The notes below the pieces were generated by a model, which worked only from the letters and a program-made list of their open reading frames with translations, did not search any database and had not been told where the DNA came from. Shown piece after piece: positions 45,001 through 53,744 of a stretch of 64,000 nt of DNA (position 1 is its first letter; every line of letters begins with the position of its first letter). Made by a program: the position numbers and the translations under genes. Source of the stretch: Candidatus Kosakonia sp. 282A-S69. Lineage in GTDB: Bacteria; Pseudomonadota; Gammaproteobacteria; Enterobacterales; Enterobacteriaceae. The stretch covers positions 1,663,672 through 1,727,671 of the forward strand of contig NZ_JAROAU010000003.1 of the NCBI RefSeq assembly GCF_029433855.1, in the 5' to 3' direction.

Positions 45001-46174
45001 GCAGATTGCGCGGCGCTATAACCTCTATACCAAGATCACCGGTGGTCAGCGCGTTGACCTGTTTGGCGCGCGTCTCGAGCAGCTCCCGGAGATTTGGCAG
45101 CAGCTGGTTGAAGCCGGTTTTGAGACCGGGCATGCCTATGGCAAATCCCTGCGCACGGTGAAATCTTGCGTCGGATCGAGCTGGTGCCGCTACGGCGTGC
45201 AGGACTCCACCGCGCTGGCGCTGCAACTGGAGCACCGTTACAAAGGGCTGCGCTCGCCGCACAAAATCAAGATGGCGGTCTCCGGCTGCACCCGCGAATG
45301 CGCTGAAGCACAGAGTAAGGATGTCGGTGTAATCGCCACCGAGAAGGGCTGGAATCTCTATGTCTGCGGCAACGGTGGCATGAAGCCGCGCCATGCCGAT
45401 CTGCTGGCGCAGGATTTAAGCACCGAGGCGTTAATCCGCACCGTCGACCGCTTTTTAATGTTCTACATCCGCACCGCCGACCGCCTGCAGCGCACCAGCA
45501 CCTGGATGGATAATCTCGACGGTGGCATGGCTTACCTGCGCGACGTGGTGCTGGAAGATAGCCTGCACATCGCCGCCGAGCTGGAGAGCGAGATGCAGAC
45601 GGTGATCGACGCGTATCAATGTGAATGGCAGGCCACGCTGGCAGACCCGGATCGGCTGGCGCTCTTCCGCCCGTTTGTGAATAGCGACCAGCCAGACGAA
45701 GGGGTGGTAATGGTGCCGGAGCGCCAGCAGATCCGTCCGGCTACCACACAGGAGCGCGCCGCGCTGCCTTCTGCCGGGCACAAACCGCTGCCGCAGGGCT
45801 GGATCGATCTCTGCTCACTGGCAGAGATTCCGCACCACGCGGGCATGGCGGCGCGGCTGGGTCATCAGCAAATTGCGCTCTTCCATCTGCCGCATCACCC
45901 GCAGCAGGTGTTCGCCCTCAGTAACCATGAACCGGAGAGCGAGGCGAATGTGCTGGCACGCGGCCTGCTGGGCGATGTCAACGGCGAGCCGGTCGTGATT
46001 TCGCCGCTCTATAAGCAGCGCTTTCGCTTGCGCGACGGCCGCAGCCTGGATAATGAGCAGACCGCACTCAGCGTCTGGCCGGTAAAAGTGGAGGGCGGGC
46101 GCGTGTGGGTACTGGCGCAGCCGCAAAGCGTCGCGGCAGGGGGCGAACAACGCATCGCCACGGTGAGCCTGTGA
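42017..46174 (+). CDS. nasB: NasC-NasB fusion: nitrate-reductase electron-transfer flavoprotein joined to NADH-nitrite reductase (NirB-NirD)
   Basis: One frame of 1385 codons where separate nasC (about 410 aa) and nasB (about 957 aa) are expected. Residues 1-411: FAD/NAD oxidoreductase (IVIGNGMAGARLVAQL, AVVLGGGVLGIEAAAAL), the NasC-like electron donor of nitrate reductase. Residues 412-1260: NirB, with two Rossmann folds (VVVGGGLLGLEAANALQ), a BFD-like [2Fe-2S] segment near 833 (ICSCHNVSKADIC, GCGGC) and the sirohaem/[4Fe-4S] ligands near 1050 (SCVGSSWCRYG, SGCTREC). Residues about 1261-1385: NirD-like Rieske fold (WIDLCSLAEIP). At the join an intact internal start remains: GAGGAG at 43237-43242 and ATG at 43250. 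Free NasB may therefore still be made. Confidence 0.85.
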   Translation: MEKPRLIVIGNGMAGARLVAQLCERAPDRFHIVLIDEEARPAYNRILLTPVLAGEKTFDDIVMHDEAWYLRYGVTRLAGQPVTAFDRASRTVRVGGELLAYDHLVLATGSRPFMPPLPGIDLPGVYAFRQQADVEAMLSQLCAGERAVVLGGGVLGIEAAAALAQRGIHSVIVHRGPHLMDQQLDAHAAELLQQSLRARGIDTLLAVETRACCADAQGRICALELQDGRQIPAQGVVVCAGVRPNIALAQAAGLACDRGILVDGHLRTHDPAISALGECCQFGDITFGLVAPCWRQAETLAARLLDEAVAPFTLEEVPLRLKVSGLDLYCAGVREGEAVYTAADPFTGDYRRLVISDNQLRGVLLWGDISDGPGYFARLNKPGQPGLFTPEDDPLPFLNEPLSTEIARSDVMSKPVLVVAGHGMVGHHFLQQLVERELHLRYQVIVFAEESVPAYDRVHLSAWFSGRSAASLSMVEEGFFEATGIELRLGHGITQIDLQRRFVVDKLGRQTAWDRLVLATGSSPFVPPIPGNDAPGCLVYRTLDDLVAIKACADEGKSGVVVGGGLLGLEAANALQNLGLQTHVVEFAPRLMGVQLDEGGAAMLRRKIEALGVQVHTGKETREIVAGETSRYRMNFADGTFLETDLVLFSAGIRPRDNLARDCGLAIGPRGGIVIDDQCRTSDPAVFAIGECALWNGQIFGLVAPGYQMARTLAETLADGEAKFSGADMSTKLKLLGVEVASIGDAHGRTPGSESYSWVDGPAEIYKKIVVSGDGKKLLGAVLIGDSEAYSALLQMMLNAMPLPARPETLILPASSGEAAPTLGVAALPDSAQICSCHNVSKADICTAVKSGCGDMAAIKSCTKAATGCGGCAALTKQVMEFALEEMGVEVKKDLCEHFPYSRQQIYHLVRVGNIRTFDELLAKHGRGHGCEICKPLVGSVLASCWNEYLLKPQHLPLQDTNDRFFANIQKDGTYSVVPRIPAGEITPDGLIAIGQIARRYNLYTKITGGQRVDLFGARLEQLPEIWQQLVEAGFETGHAYGKSLRTVKSCVGSSWCRYGVQDSTALALQLEHRYKGLRSPHKIKMAVSGCTRECAEAQSKDVGVIATEKGWNLYVCGNGGMKPRHADLLAQDLSTEALIRTVDRFLMFYIRTADRLQRTSTWMDNLDGGMAYLRDVVLEDSLHIAAELESEMQTVIDAYQCEWQATLADPDRLALFRPFVNSDQPDEGVVMVPERQQIRPATTQERAALPSAGHKPLPQGWIDLCSLAEIPHHAGMAARLGHQQIALFHLPHHPQQVFALSNHEPESEANVLARGLLGDVNGEPVVISPLYKQRFRLRDGRSLDNEQTALSVWPVKVEGGRVWVLAQPQSVAAGGEQRIATVSL

Positions 46175-48804
46175 CGGGCGCGGCGGTTTCCACCACCTGC
46201 GCTTACTGTGGCGTCGGGTGCGGGGTGCGCATGCAGCCCGAAGGGCAAGGGTTTCTCGCGCTGGGTGAGAGGACACACCCGGCGAACCACGGGCGGCTCT
46301 GCGTTAAGGGCAGCGCGCTGGGCGAAACGCTCGATCTTGCCGGGCGCCTGCTGCAACCGGAAATTGACCAGCAGCCGGTGAGCTGGGAGAGGGCGCTGGA
46401 TGCGGTGGCGGCGGGCCTGCAGCAGGTGATTGCGCAATTCGGCCCACAGGCGGTGGCCTTTTATGGCTCCGGGCAGTTGTTAACGGAGGATTACTATGTC
46501 GCCAATAAGCTGATGAAGGGCTTTATTGGCAGCGGAAATATGGATACCAACTCGCGTCTCTGTATGGCCTCGGCGGTGGTGGGCTATAAACGGGCCTTTG
46601 GTGCCGATGCGGTGCCGTGCAGCTATGAGGATCTGGAGCTTGCTGAGTGCGTGATCCTCACCGGTTCAAACACCGCCTGGGCGCATCCGGTGGTCTATCA
46701 GCGGCTGGTGCAGGCCAAACAGGCACGCCCTGAGATGCGCATTATTGTAATCGACCCGCGCATCACCGCCACCTGCGACCTCGCCGATCTCCACCTGCCG
46801 CTGCGCCCCGGTAGCGATGCGGCGCTGTTTTGCGGCGCGCTCCACTTTATGGCGCAGCAGGGCAAGCTGGATCTCGCGTTTCTGCATCGTCATACCGTGG
46901 GTGCCGCACAGACGCTGGCGGCGGCAGAGAGGTGGACGCTTGAGCGTACCGCCGACTATTGCCAGCTCCCGCAGGAGACGCTGCGGGCGTTTTATCAGAT
47001 GATTGCCGCCAGCGACACGCTGGTGACGCTCTACTCCATGGGCATTAATCAATCCACTTCCGGTGTCGATAAGTGCAATGCCATTATCAACCTCCACCTG
47101 GCCACGGGGAAAATCGGCCGTGCCGGCTGCGGGCCGTTTTCGATAACCGGTCAGCCAAATGCGATGGGTGGGCGGGAAGTAGGCGGGCTGGCAAACCAGC
47201 TGGCCTCGCACATGGGCTTCTCGCCACAAGAGGTTGACCGCGTCGGGCGCTTCTGGAAGAGTGACAACGTCACAAAGAGCGCAGGGCTGAACGCCGTTGA
47301 ACTCTTTCGCGCCGTAGAGCGCGGCGAAATAAAAGCGGTGTGGATCATGGGCACTAACCCGCTGGTCTCGCTCCCGGATGCCGACCGCGTGCGCGCCGGG
47401 CTGGCGCGCTGCGAGCTGGTGATTGTCTCGGATGTGATGCGCGACACCGATACCACTCGCGCGGCGCATATCCGCCTGCCTGCACTGGCGTGGGGCGAGA
47501 AAAACGGCACCGTCACCAACTCTGAGCGCTGCATTTCGCGCCAGCGCGCCTTTCTGCCGCCGCCGGGCGAGGCGCGCGCTGACTGGTGGATCTTAAGCCA
47601 GGTAGCGCAGCGCATGGGTTTTGCCGAGGCGTTTAACTGGCAGCACCCGGCCGAGATCTTCTGCGAACATGCCGCGCTGTCGGGGTTTGAAAATGATGGC
47701 TCAAGGGCGTTTGATATCAGCGGCCTGGCATCGCTCAGCCAGCAACAGTGGGACGATCTTAAGCCGGTCCAGTGGCCGGTCAATACGCTGCACCCGCACG
47801 GCACGGCCCGCTTGTTTACCGATAATCGCTTCTTTTTTGCCGACGAGAAGGCGCGACTGATTGCCGTGACGCCGCGTCTGCCCGCTAAGGCACCGACGCC
47901 GCACTGGCCGCTGGTCATGAACACCGGGCGCATCCGCGATCAGTGGCACACCATGACGCGCAGCGGGAAATCCCCACGGCTGATGCAGCATATCAGCGAG
48001 CCGTTTTGCCAGTTTCATCCGGACGATGCGCCGCAGATCCGCGCCGACGATCTGGTTCGCGTCTCATCAACCCACGGCTGGCTGCTGCTGCGTGCGCAGC
48101 CGGATGCGCTGCAACCGCGCGGAAGGGTGTTTGTGCCGATGCACTGGAACGGCGCCTTCAGCCAGCAGGCGAGAGTCGATACGTTGATTGCCGCCGAAAC
48201 CGATCCGCTCTCCGGCCAGCCGGAGAGCAAGCAGATGCCGGTCAGCATTCAGCGCTGGCAGGCCGCCTGGCAGGGCGAACTCTTCCTGCGCGAAGAGCGT
48301 CAACTTACGCCGAACACCGCTTACTGGAGCCGCATCACCCAGCCCGGTGTGACGCACTTTGCGCTGGCCGACCGTGACTGGCCGACATCATGGATGGCGT
48401 GGCTGCGCGAACATTTTCTGGCTGACGCGTGGCTGTGCCAGCCCGCCGTGACTGGCGACGAAGGCTTTAACCTGCTCGCCTGGGCCGATGGCGAACTGCA
48501 ACTGGCTTTCTACGCACACCGGCAGCGCCCACAGCCGGATCGGGAAGTGGTCATCGCCGCGTTTGCCGAGCCGCCGCACAGCGCCGCACAACGTCTGGCG
48601 TTGCTGGCAGGGCGCAGCGCCAGCGGCAAAGCGCCTGCCGGTGCAACCATCTGTAGCTGTTTTGCTATTGGTGAGCGGGCGATTAGCGACGCGGTTCGCT
48701 CAGGGTGCGACAGCGTGTCGCGCCTTGGTGAAAAGCTTAAGTGCGGCACGAACTGCGGCTCCTGTATTCCCGAACTGAAAAGGCTGATTGCCCGCCCGCA
48801 GTGA
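46171..48804 (+). CDS. nasA: NasA, assimilatory nitrate reductase catalytic subunit, 877 aa
   Basis: GTG at 46171 overlaps the previous stop (GTGA). N-terminal [4Fe-4S] motif TTCAYCGVGCGV with the fourth Cys in GRLCVKG. Molybdopterin oxidoreductase core: SGQLLTEDYYVANKLMKGF, NTDSRLCM-type segment (NMDTNSRLCMASAVVGY), GINQSTSGVDKCNAI, GTNPLVSLPDADRV, and the MGD-binding C-terminal domain NTGRIRDQWHTMTRSGKS. A BFD-like [2Fe-2S] domain closes the protein (ICSCFAIGERAIS, CGTNCGSCIPEL), as in NasA of Klebsiella. It reduces nitrate to nitrite in the cytoplasm, with electrons from the NasC part of the preceding protein. Confidence 0.93.
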   Translation: MTGAAVSTTCAYCGVGCGVRMQPEGQGFLALGERTHPANHGRLCVKGSALGETLDLAGRLLQPEIDQQPVSWERALDAVAAGLQQVIAQFGPQAVAFYGSGQLLTEDYYVANKLMKGFIGSGNMDTNSRLCMASAVVGYKRAFGADAVPCSYEDLELAECVILTGSNTAWAHPVVYQRLVQAKQARPEMRIIVIDPRITATCDLADLHLPLRPGSDAALFCGALHFMAQQGKLDLAFLHRHTVGAAQTLAAAERWTLERTADYCQLPQETLRAFYQMIAASDTLVTLYSMGINQSTSGVDKCNAIINLHLATGKIGRAGCGPFSITGQPNAMGGREVGGLANQLASHMGFSPQEVDRVGRFWKSDNVTKSAGLNAVELFRAVERGEIKAVWIMGTNPLVSLPDADRVRAGLARCELVIVSDVMRDTDTTRAAHIRLPALAWGEKNGTVTNSERCISRQRAFLPPPGEARADWWILSQVAQRMGFAEAFNWQHPAEIFCEHAALSGFENDGSRAFDISGLASLSQQQWDDLKPVQWPVNTLHPHGTARLFTDNRFFFADEKARLIAVTPRLPAKAPTPHWPLVMNTGRIRDQWHTMTRSGKSPRLMQHISEPFCQFHPDDAPQIRADDLVRVSSTHGWLLLRAQPDALQPRGRVFVPMHWNGAFSQQARVDTLIAAETDPLSGQPESKQMPVSIQRWQAAWQGELFLREERQLTPNTAYWSRITQPGVTHFALADRDWPTSWMAWLREHFLADAWLCQPAVTGDEGFNLLAWADGELQLAFYAHRQRPQPDREVVIAAFAEPPHSAAQRLALLAGRSASGKAPAGATICSCFAIGERAISDAVRSGCDSVSRLGEKLKCGTNCGSCIPELKRLIARPQ

Positions 48805-48854
48805 CGCGCGTCTGCTATCTTTTGAAGGCATAAACTGCTTTCAGGAGAAGCACT

Positions 48855-49550
48855 ATGTCAGCCAGTCAACCGCTTCGTTTTGCCATCAATTTAGGCAATG
48901 CCGTGCTTGCCCGCCAGACCGCGGCGGGTGAGCCTGCCGGGATCACCGTTGAACTTGCCAGGCGCATTGCCGCCGAAATGGGAAGAGAGGCGCAATTTAT
49001 TACCTATCCGACCGCCGGGAAAGTGGTGGAGGATGCAGAAGATGGCGTCTGGGATATCGCTTTCCTCGCCGTCGATCCGAAACGCGAAGAGACATTACGC
49101 TTCACCCAACCCTACATCACCATTCAGGGCACGGCGCTGGTGAAGGCGCAAAGCCCGTGGCAGAGCGTAGCGCAAATGGATAAACCCGGTGTGGTGATAA
49201 ACGTCGGCAGGGGCGCGGCGTACGATCTCTACTTAACCCGCGAGCTTGAGCACGCCACGCTTAATCGCCTGAGTTCATCGCAGGCGGCGATTGAGGCGTT
49301 TGTTAACGGTGAAGGGGATATGGTCGCCGGGATCCGTCAGCCCCTTGAGCAAACAGCGGCTCAACATCCCGGATACCGCGTACTGGAGGATGATTTTATG
49401 CAGATCGCGCAGGCGATTTGCCTCCCGCGCCAGCAGGATGCGCTCTATAACACGGTAGTGGAGAGGCTGACGCGCTGGCAGACAGAGGGGATTGTTAAAG
49501 AGATAATCGACTCTGAGTTGATTGCTTCGAATAATTCAGGAACCCAATGA
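48855..49550 (+). CDS. Solute-binding-protein-fold (family 3) protein without signal peptide, 231 aa
   Basis: Begins MSASQPLRFAINLGNAVLAR with no hydrophobic leader, though the fold is that of periplasmic amino-acid-binding proteins (GITVELARRIAAEMGREAQF, WDIAFLAVDPKREETLRFTQ, GDMVAGIRQPLEQ). It should stay in the cytoplasm, perhaps sensing a small acid or amine. It overlaps the next GNAT gene by four bases. Such pairs are common as free-standing binding/acetylating units, but the ligand is unknown. AGGAGAAG precedes the ATG. Confidence 0.7.
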   Translation: MSASQPLRFAINLGNAVLARQTAAGEPAGITVELARRIAAEMGREAQFITYPTAGKVVEDAEDGVWDIAFLAVDPKREETLRFTQPYITIQGTALVKAQSPWQSVAQMDKPGVVINVGRGAAYDLYLTRELEHATLNRLSSSQAAIEAFVNGEGDMVAGIRQPLEQTAAQHPGYRVLEDDFMQIAQAICLPRQQDALYNTVVERLTRWQTEGIVKEIIDSELIASNNSGTQ

Positions 49551-50059
49551 ATGATATCACCCTCGCACCGGCGCGCGCCGGGCACCTGGCGGCGCTCAGG
49601 GAGATTGAGCTTGCCGCTTTCGAAACGCTGCGTGCTGCCGGGGCGGTGAGCGGTGAACCGGTGGCCTCCAGCATTGACGATCTCGAACGTTTATCCCGCG
49701 AAGGGCTGCTTTTAGTCGCATTGACTGCCGACGAACAGCCGGTCGGCTTTGCCGGGGCGCAGATCGAGGCTAACTGGCTGCATATCGCCGAAATGGATGT
49801 TCACCCGACGTGGCAGCGCAGGGGGATTGGCCGCCAGCTGCTGCGGGCGCTGCTGAGTGCAGGCCAGACGCGTGGTTTAACGGGCGCGTCGCTGACCACC
49901 GATCGCTATGCGCCGTTTAACGCCGCGTTTTACGCCTCACTCGGGTTTGAACCGATCAAAGAGGAGGCGCTTTCGCCGCGTCTTAAAAGCCTGATAGGCG
50001 CCGAAGCCGCAAGCGGGCTGGATGCACGCCGACGCATTGCAATGCAGCGCTATTATTAA
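49547..50059 (+). CDS. GNAT-family N-acetyltransferase, 170 aa
   Basis: ATGA overlap with the upstream gene. Acetyl-CoA site in HIAEMDVHPTWQRRGIGRQL followed by LTTDRYAPFNAAFYASLGFE, the common GNAT motifs A and B. N-terminal LAALREIELAAFETLRAAG. Substrate unknown; coupled translation with the binding-fold protein suggests they treat the same small molecule. Confidence 0.8.
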   Translation: MNDITLAPARAGHLAALREIELAAFETLRAAGAVSGEPVASSIDDLERLSREGLLLVALTADEQPVGFAGAQIEANWLHIAEMDVHPTWQRRGIGRQLLRALLSAGQTRGLTGASLTTDRYAPFNAAFYASLGFEPIKEEALSPRLKSLIGAEAASGLDARRRIAMQRYY

Positions 50060-50076
50060 AGCGCAGGCAAAAAAAA

Positions 50077-50094
50077 TGCCCTCACGGGAGGGCA
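50077..50094. terminator. Hairpin after the acetyltransferase gene
   Basis: TGCCCTC (50077-50083) and GAGGGCA (50088-50094) with an ACGG loop. An A7 run on its left gives a U-tract only for the minus strand. Weak for the plus strand. Confidence 0.45.
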
Positions 50095-50337
50095 GCAGAG
50101 TCAAAAAGCAATTTTTTCTTTTAATGCATCATCAGTTTGCTCAGTCACGAGCGGGTCTTGATTCGGCAGGAGAGACCGTCAAGACAAGAGTAAATATCGC
50201 ATAAAAATAGTATCGTTCAACAATAATTGCCTACCATAATTAATGGTTTTGCAATGATCTGAGATTTATCTGTGCCCGAAAAGCGCGGGCGATCATCTTT
50301 TATGGCATTGAAAAGTAATCTGTTGTGTTCCCAGGGG
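50095..50337. other. AT-rich spacer between convergent genes
   Basis: 243 bases, no gene. A short GCCCG/CGGGC hairpin (50274-50290) may end transcription of one of the convergent genes. Nothing else is recognised. Confidence 0.4.
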
Positions 50338-50817
50338 TTACCTCACGATCTCTACTTCAGGCTGCCCGACACCGCGATTCCAGCTAAACAGCACCAGATG
50401 CCACAGACCCGGCGCTTTGCGTGAAGGATCGATCAATCCCGCCGCGCCCAACGTTTCCAGCTGCTGACGCACGCGCCAGGAGGAGGGCGTACCGCCCGCG
50501 GCGACAATCTCCTGCCACGGCGCAACGGCATCGCGCAAATCGATACCGGCGGCCGATAACGCATCAGCGTTGCGTAAATCGAAAACGCGCACGGCGTGAA
50601 CGCGCAGCCGGATAATCTCCAGATCTGCGCTGCGGTTCGATTTATGCGCCTGCATTGCCGCTTCGACGCCTTCGGGCGAGGAGCTGAGATAGAGCGTGGG
50701 TTGCTCCGCGCTGGAGTATCTGCCGGGGTTTCGCGATCCCGCCAGCGCAAGCTCGCGATAAGCAGGATCGATCGCCCGGTAAAATATGCCCTCGATAGTC
50801 GTCAGTTCATTCAACAC
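50338..50817 (-). CDS. RES-domain protein (NAD-degrading toxin family), 159 aa
   Basis: RES features: GIFYRAIDPAYRELALAG, RNPGRYSSAEQPTLYLSSSP, EGVEAAM, SWRVRQQLETLGAAGLIDPS. These match RES toxins, which split NAD+ by phosphorolysis or hydrolysis. The start used is GTG at 50817, because GGAGAG lies nine bases upstream; an ATG at 50868 gives a longer form without a ribosome site. The usual Xre-type antitoxin gene is not beside it, so it may be a solitary member or have another role. Confidence 0.65.
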   Translation of the reverse strand: MLNELTTIEGIFYRAIDPAYRELALAGSRNPGRYSSAEQPTLYLSSSPEGVEAAMQAHKSNRSADLEIIRLRVHAVRVFDLRNADALSAAGIDLRDAVAPWQEIVAAGGTPSSWRVRQQLETLGAAGLIDPSRKAPGLWHLVLFSWNRGVGQPEVEIVR

Positions 50818-50909
50818 GTTTATAAGCTCTCCACTGTGCGCCGTTTGCCGTAAGCAAGGGGCAAACATACGCAGGTTAAGGGGGCAAAAAAGAGACGTTA
50901 GTCATAAAT

Positions 50910-52313
50910 TCAGGCTGGCTTACGCAGACGGCTCAGGCTAAGCAGCACGGCAGTTGCAGAGGTGCCGACGGCTATCCACAAGGCGACATGCACCGCAAGC
51001 TGACGCGTTTCATTTGCCAGCAGCGCCAGCAGGACGCCAACTACCGCCGCGCCGAGACACTGCCCAAAAGTGCGAACAATGGAGAGCACGCCGGAAGCGA
51101 AGCTTGCGTATTCACGGGCAACGCTCGAGAGCATCTCCCGGTTGTTCGGGCTCTGGAAACAGCCAAAACCGATCCCACACACTAGGCTGCGCAGGCAGAT
51201 ATCCCAGAGGGCAGGCGCGTCGGGCAGCGTGGCTAATAGCAGCAACCCCAGAACAAAGATAAGCAGACCCGCGGTTGAGATCAGCGGCGCTGACACTGTG
51301 TCAGCCCAGCGGCCAGCATGCGGCGCAATCAAGACAATACCGATCGGCCAGGGCGTAAACAGCAGCGCGGAGAGCACCGGGCTGAAGCCGTAGACGCTCT
51401 GAAACAGAAACGGCAGAGCGATAAAGGTGATCCCCTGGCTAATAAAGGAGGAGAGTGAGGTCAGGGCGGCGAGTGTGAAGCGGCTGCTTTTGAAGATCAC
51501 CGGCGGCAACAGAGGGTTGCTGGCGCGGCGAATGTGAAAGATAAACATGCCCGCGCTGAGAGTGGCAAGAAGCGCCCAGCCAATCGTCTCTATACGGATG
51601 GCATGTGCAGCATCCATTGGCGTCGCGAGGCTGTTGGCAGCCATAATCATCGAACCTAAAAGTGCCGCCGAGAGGATCGCGCCAGGGGTGTCGAACGACG
51701 CATGCGCGCCGGTATCACTACGCGGCAACGCTTTACTGGCCAGCAAAAACGCGATACTTCCCGGAAGAATATTGATGGCGAAGAGCCACTGCCAGCCGAG
51801 TGTGTCGACAATCGCACCGCCCAGCACCGGCGCAACGGCAGTACTGGAGGCGATAAGTAGCGCATGCAGGCCAAGAATTCGCCCCAGCAAGCGCCCTGGG
51901 AAAACGGATCGCAGGATCGCCGGGGCAATACTCATGGTTGCCGCGCCGCCGATGCCCTGCAGAATGCGCATGGCTGTCAACATCCCGGCGCTGCTTGCCA
52001 GCGCACAGCCCAGCGATGTTAACGTAAACAGGGCGAGGCCACTCAAAAAGAGGGGACGAAAACCGAAGCGGGTTGCCAGCGCGGCGAAGATGGCGAGCGT
52101 CATGGCGGCGGCCAGCAAATAGCCGTTGGCAAACCAGACGGCATGGCTCGCCGAGACCTGCATGGCGCTGGCCATGGATGGCAGGGCAATGTTAATCATT
52201 GCGCCATCAAACACGCCCATCAGCGTCGTGGTCATCACCGCCGCCATTACTCGCGCGCGTTTATCGCCCGGCAGGCCCTCATCGCCGGGTTGACTGGAAA
52301 AGAGTGTCGCCAT
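50910..52313 (-). CDS. MFS drug exporter (DHA2-like), 467 aa
   Basis: About 14 membrane helices. Motif A-like GFRPLFLSGLALF loop after the second helix; N-terminal VMTTTLMGVFDGAMINIALP and WFANGYLLAAAMTLA, and the SAGMLTAMRILQGIGGAATM segment typical of 14-helix drug:proton antiporters. Likely exports a toxic organic compound. Divergent from the LysR gene at 52436, which probably controls it. Confidence 0.85.
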   Translation of the reverse strand: MATLFSSQPGDEGLPGDKRARVMAAVMTTTLMGVFDGAMINIALPSMASAMQVSASHAVWFANGYLLAAAMTLAIFAALATRFGFRPLFLSGLALFTLTSLGCALASSAGMLTAMRILQGIGGAATMSIAPAILRSVFPGRLLGRILGLHALLIASSTAVAPVLGGAIVDTLGWQWLFAINILPGSIAFLLASKALPRSDTGAHASFDTPGAILSAALLGSMIMAANSLATPMDAAHAIRIETIGWALLATLSAGMFIFHIRRASNPLLPPVIFKSSRFTLAALTSLSSFISQGITFIALPFLFQSVYGFSPVLSALLFTPWPIGIVLIAPHAGRWADTVSAPLISTAGLLIFVLGLLLLATLPDAPALWDICLRSLVCGIGFGCFQSPNNREMLSSVAREYASFASGVLSIVRTFGQCLGAAVVGVLLALLANETRQLAVHVALWIAVGTSATAVLLSLSRLRKPA

Positions 52314-52435
52314 GTTATCTCCGCAGCTGGCATCTTAATGAAGAAACTATAATCATGGACAATACAAGGCGGAAGACGCATGGTTTGCACTTAATCATTG
52401 CACCGTACGCCACATCACCATAACGCCGGGAGTTA

Positions 52436-53344
52436 ATGATGGCCGATCCTGATTTTAACTTGCTTACCGCGCTCGACATATTGCTGGCCGAAGCCAGCGT
52501 CGCGGGTGCCGCGAAACGTCTCAACCTGAGCGCGTCGGCCATGAGCCGCACATTGAGCCGGTTGCGTGAAGTGACCGGCGATCCGATTCTGGTGCGCGCA
52601 GGACGTCACATGGTGCTGACGCCCTGGGCTGAAGCCACGCGGGATCGCGCAAGAAAGGCTGTGGAGGAGGCGAGGGCGGTGCTGCAACCGTCAGCGCAAG
52701 CACTTAAGGTTGCCGAGATGTCGCGGCTTTTTACCATCAGGGCGAATGATGGTTTTGTCGTGGCATTCGGGCCTGCGCTGATTGCCGCAGTGGCGGCGGC
52801 GGCGCCCGGCGTTTGCTTACGTTTTGCGCCTAAGCCAGAAAAAACCTCGCGTTATCTGCGTGAAGGTCTGGTTGATCTGGAGATTGGCGTTCAGCGCAAT
52901 ATGGGGCCTGAAATTCGGATTCAGCGGCTATTTGAGGATCGGTTTATCGGTGCAGTGCGTAAGGCGCATCCGCTGGCTGCGTTACCAGGCATCAGCATCA
53001 ATGATTATGTCTCATGGGGCCATGTGGTCGTGGCTCCCGAAGGCGCCATCAATAGTTTTGTCGATGAGGCGTTAACGCAGGCCGGTGTGAAGCGCAACAT
53101 TGCCAGCATCGTGCCGGGTTTTCCAACGGCGCTCTCCGTTGCGCTTGAGTCCGATCTTATTGCCATGGTGCCGGCGCTCTATCTGCTCAATCAGCAGATG
53201 ACAGAGAGTCTGCACGTTTTTGAACTGCCGTTTAAAACACGCACCCTGACGGTGTCGCAGATGTGGCACCCCAGAATGGAGAGGGATCCCGGGCACAAAT
53301 GGCTGAGAGAGAAGATTATGGAGGTGTGTCGTAGAACATGCTGA
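52436..53344 (+). CDS. LysR-family transcriptional regulator, 302 aa
   Basis: N-terminal winged helix (LLTALDILLAEASVAGAAKR, LNLSASAMSRTLSRLREVTG) and a LysR effector domain (residues about 95-300). It stands 123 bases from the divergent exporter, the standard layout for a LysR regulator and its target. The start at 52436 has GGGAG upstream (CGGGAGTTAATG). Inducer unknown. Confidence 0.9.
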   Translation: MMADPDFNLLTALDILLAEASVAGAAKRLNLSASAMSRTLSRLREVTGDPILVRAGRHMVLTPWAEATRDRARKAVEEARAVLQPSAQALKVAEMSRLFTIRANDGFVVAFGPALIAAVAAAAPGVCLRFAPKPEKTSRYLREGLVDLEIGVQRNMGPEIRIQRLFEDRFIGAVRKAHPLAALPGISINDYVSWGHVVVAPEGAINSFVDEALTQAGVKRNIASIVPGFPTALSVALESDLIAMVPALYLLNQQMTESLHVFELPFKTRTLTVSQMWHPRMERDPGHKWLREKIMEVCRRTC

Positions 53345-53744
53345 TGGAAAAGAGCAGGGATGATTTCAGGGCTGGCGCACTGCGGGGGAAAATGGGTCTG
53401 AGCAATACTGATATCGAATTTAACATAATATACATTATACGCACCTATGGGTGTGCCACGAAATTCTGAAACTATATGGCCATGGATTCTCCATCTGTTC
53501 TCAGTGATGCCTCATTACACTTTTTTCCCTGCACGCAGTGCTCTCATGTTTTTGGTTTAGTTAAATCTATAAAAATTTGCAGTATCTGTGCTTAGAGATT
53601 GACGCTTTGGCCAGGTATGCTTCTGCTTGTTTGGAGGTATTTCAAACATTAAAGCCATTCGGATGATTCTTAGTTTTTTGCGTTAGGCTGACATTTACTC
53701 TTGATGCCATAGCTCATGAGTCCTATCAGACATGGAGATAATTA
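53345..53744. other. AT-rich intergenic stretch, left edge of a foreign-looking insert
   Basis: 400 bases without a gene. AT content rises sharply here and stays raised to about 55.3 kb. Candidate promoters for the next gene lie in the last 150 bases. No direct repeats or integrase were seen at the edges. Confidence 0.45.
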
